NCBI GenBank assembly: GCA_002415485.1
Contig: DHYU01000058.1
Coordinates: 598 to 7,171, forward strand
DNA from: Proteobacteria bacterium UBA5122
Lineage (GTDB): Bacteria > Pseudomonadota > Gammaproteobacteria > Tenderiales > Tenderiaceae
Length of the DNA: 6,574 bases
Reading direction: 5' to 3'
Below are positions 6,291-6,574 of this stretch, piece by piece. Within the stretch, counting starts at the first letter, position 1, and every line of letters begins with the position of its first letter. A model generated the notes under the pieces. That model was given only the letters and a program-made list of their open reading frames with translations. It made no database searches and was not told the origin of the DNA. The translations under genes and the position numbers were made by a program.

Positions 6291-6318
6291 CCCCTGCGGC
6301 AGCTAACTCGCACTGGAC

Positions 6319-6350
6319 GTTAGGGGCTGGGTCTGTTCACAGCCCCTAAC
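6319..6350. repeat. perfect 11-bp inverted repeat downstream of the cupin gene
   Basis: GTTAGGGGCTG (6319-6329) and CAGCCCCTAAC (6340-6350) pair perfectly around a 10-base loop. A further AGCCCCT at 6289-6295, overlapping the cupin stop, could pair with the same AGGGGCT, making two mutually exclusive hairpins. There is no T-run on either strand, so it is not a standard intrinsic terminator. It may stabilise the cupin mRNA 3' end, or belong to a dispersed repeat family. Confidence 0.7.
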
Positions 6351-6402
6351 ACACACCGCCAGCTTGCGCTGCATCACTGTACTGACAAAAATCTACGCCT
6401 AT

Positions 6403-6433
6403 AAAAAAGAGGTATCTCATCCTTCGCCTCTTT
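6403..6433 (-). terminator. weak intrinsic terminator (minus strand)
   Basis: Read on the minus strand, AAAGAGG (6433-6427) and CCTCTTT (6412-6406) pair around a 14-base loop, and the T-run extends to six T (6408-6403). The stem is short and partly A-T, so termination may be inefficient. It overlaps the end of the short ORF at 6417-6542 and would serve a minus-strand transcript entering from the right. Confidence 0.4.
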
Positions 6434-6542
6434 GGCGCTTACCTATGCCTCCGCGCAAATAGTTCAGATCGGCCTCATCACCACAAACAAAGTACATTTC
6501 ATCGTCTGTAAAAAAAATAAATAACGGATGAGGGACTTTCAT
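6417..6542 (-). CDS. possible 41-residue hypothetical protein or 3' remnant of a gene
   Basis: The frame begins at ATG 6542 and ends at TGA just inside a terminator-like hairpin. The product starts MKVPHPLFIFFTDDEMYFVC and continues GDEADLNYLRGG before a basic end (KRQRGEG); I do not recognise it. No clear ribosome site precedes the ATG. An in-frame TGA lies at 6572-6570, so it cannot extend far unless a frameshift is present. An 8-base T-run (minus strand, 6517-6510) lies early in the frame. A neighbouring frame, open from the window edge until just past that run, could be joined to this one by a single-base slip. Composition is AT-richer than the other genes. It could be a real small gene, the end of a broken gene, or chance; evidence is weak. 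Confidence 0.28.
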   Translation of the reverse strand: MKVPHPLFIFFTDDEMYFVCGDEADLNYLRGGIGKRQRGEG

Positions 6543-6574
6543 CCCGAACAGCGCATTTCCCAATGTAGTTCACA

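Larger units (their letters stand above)
6291..6574. other. AT-rich intergenic tail, mostly without recognised genes
   Basis: Apart from the inverted repeat at 6319-6350, the hairpin at 6403-6433 and the doubtful short minus-strand ORF, nothing recognisable is coded here on either strand. The composition shifts from GC-rich to AT-rich at about 6380. No transposase, tRNA or attachment site is visible. Confidence 0.5.

Noticed and set aside
6302..6325. attC-like integron site (CTAAC ... GTTAG separated by 11 bases)
   Set aside because: It lacks the inner L boxes and the length of real attC sites, and no cassette array or integrase is seen. The short complementarity is more simply part of the neighbouring palindrome.

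Overview
The window looks like chromosomal DNA of a gammaproteobacterium (or a close proteobacterial relative). The best evidence is the adjacent pair sspA-sspB, with SspA and SspB proteins very like the Escherichia coli ones, plus YbaN-type DUF454 membrane proteins. By eye the DNA is moderately GC-rich and genes are packed tightly, with short gaps or 4-base overlaps. AT-rich stretches occur at about 690-740 and 6380-6530. I cannot name a genus.

Layout. (1) 1-653, plus strand: the C-terminal end of a GlcD/D-2-hydroxyacid dehydrogenase-type FAD flavoprotein, coupled by an ATGA overlap to a first DUF454 (YbaN-like) membrane protein. (2) 654-837: an AT-rich spacer. (3) 838-1233, plus strand: a second, clearly paralogous DUF454 protein, starting at GTG. 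(4) 1230-2792, minus strand: sspA, sspB and a MacroD-like macro-domain gene in one likely operon, transcribed from a promoter with a perfect TATAAT -10 box. The macro gene and the second DUF454 gene converge and overlap by 4 bases at their stop codons. (5) 2910-5221, minus strand: a Cu(I)-exporting P1B-type ATPase (copA type), followed through an ATGA overlap by a 25-residue single-span membrane peptide that is easy to miss. (6) 5346-6290, plus strand, divergent from copA: a two-domain cupin protein whose complete metal site lies in the C-terminal cupin. (7) 6291-6574: a non-coding tail with a perfect 11-bp inverted repeat and a possible short minus-strand ORF ending in a weak terminator.

How the parts work together. 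SspA (an RNA polymerase-binding regulator) and SspB (a ClpXP adaptor) are stress-response proteins. The macro-domain protein behind them may remove or bind ADP-ribose-type modifications, but it lacks the Asp normally used for catalysis. CopA exports copper, and the micropeptide translated behind it may assist it or may be the membrane anchor left from a larger cupredoxin-like partner. The bicupin could be a metal-dependent dioxygenase or isomerase relative; its substrate is unknown. No CRISPR array, rRNA, tRNA, transposase or phage gene was seen.
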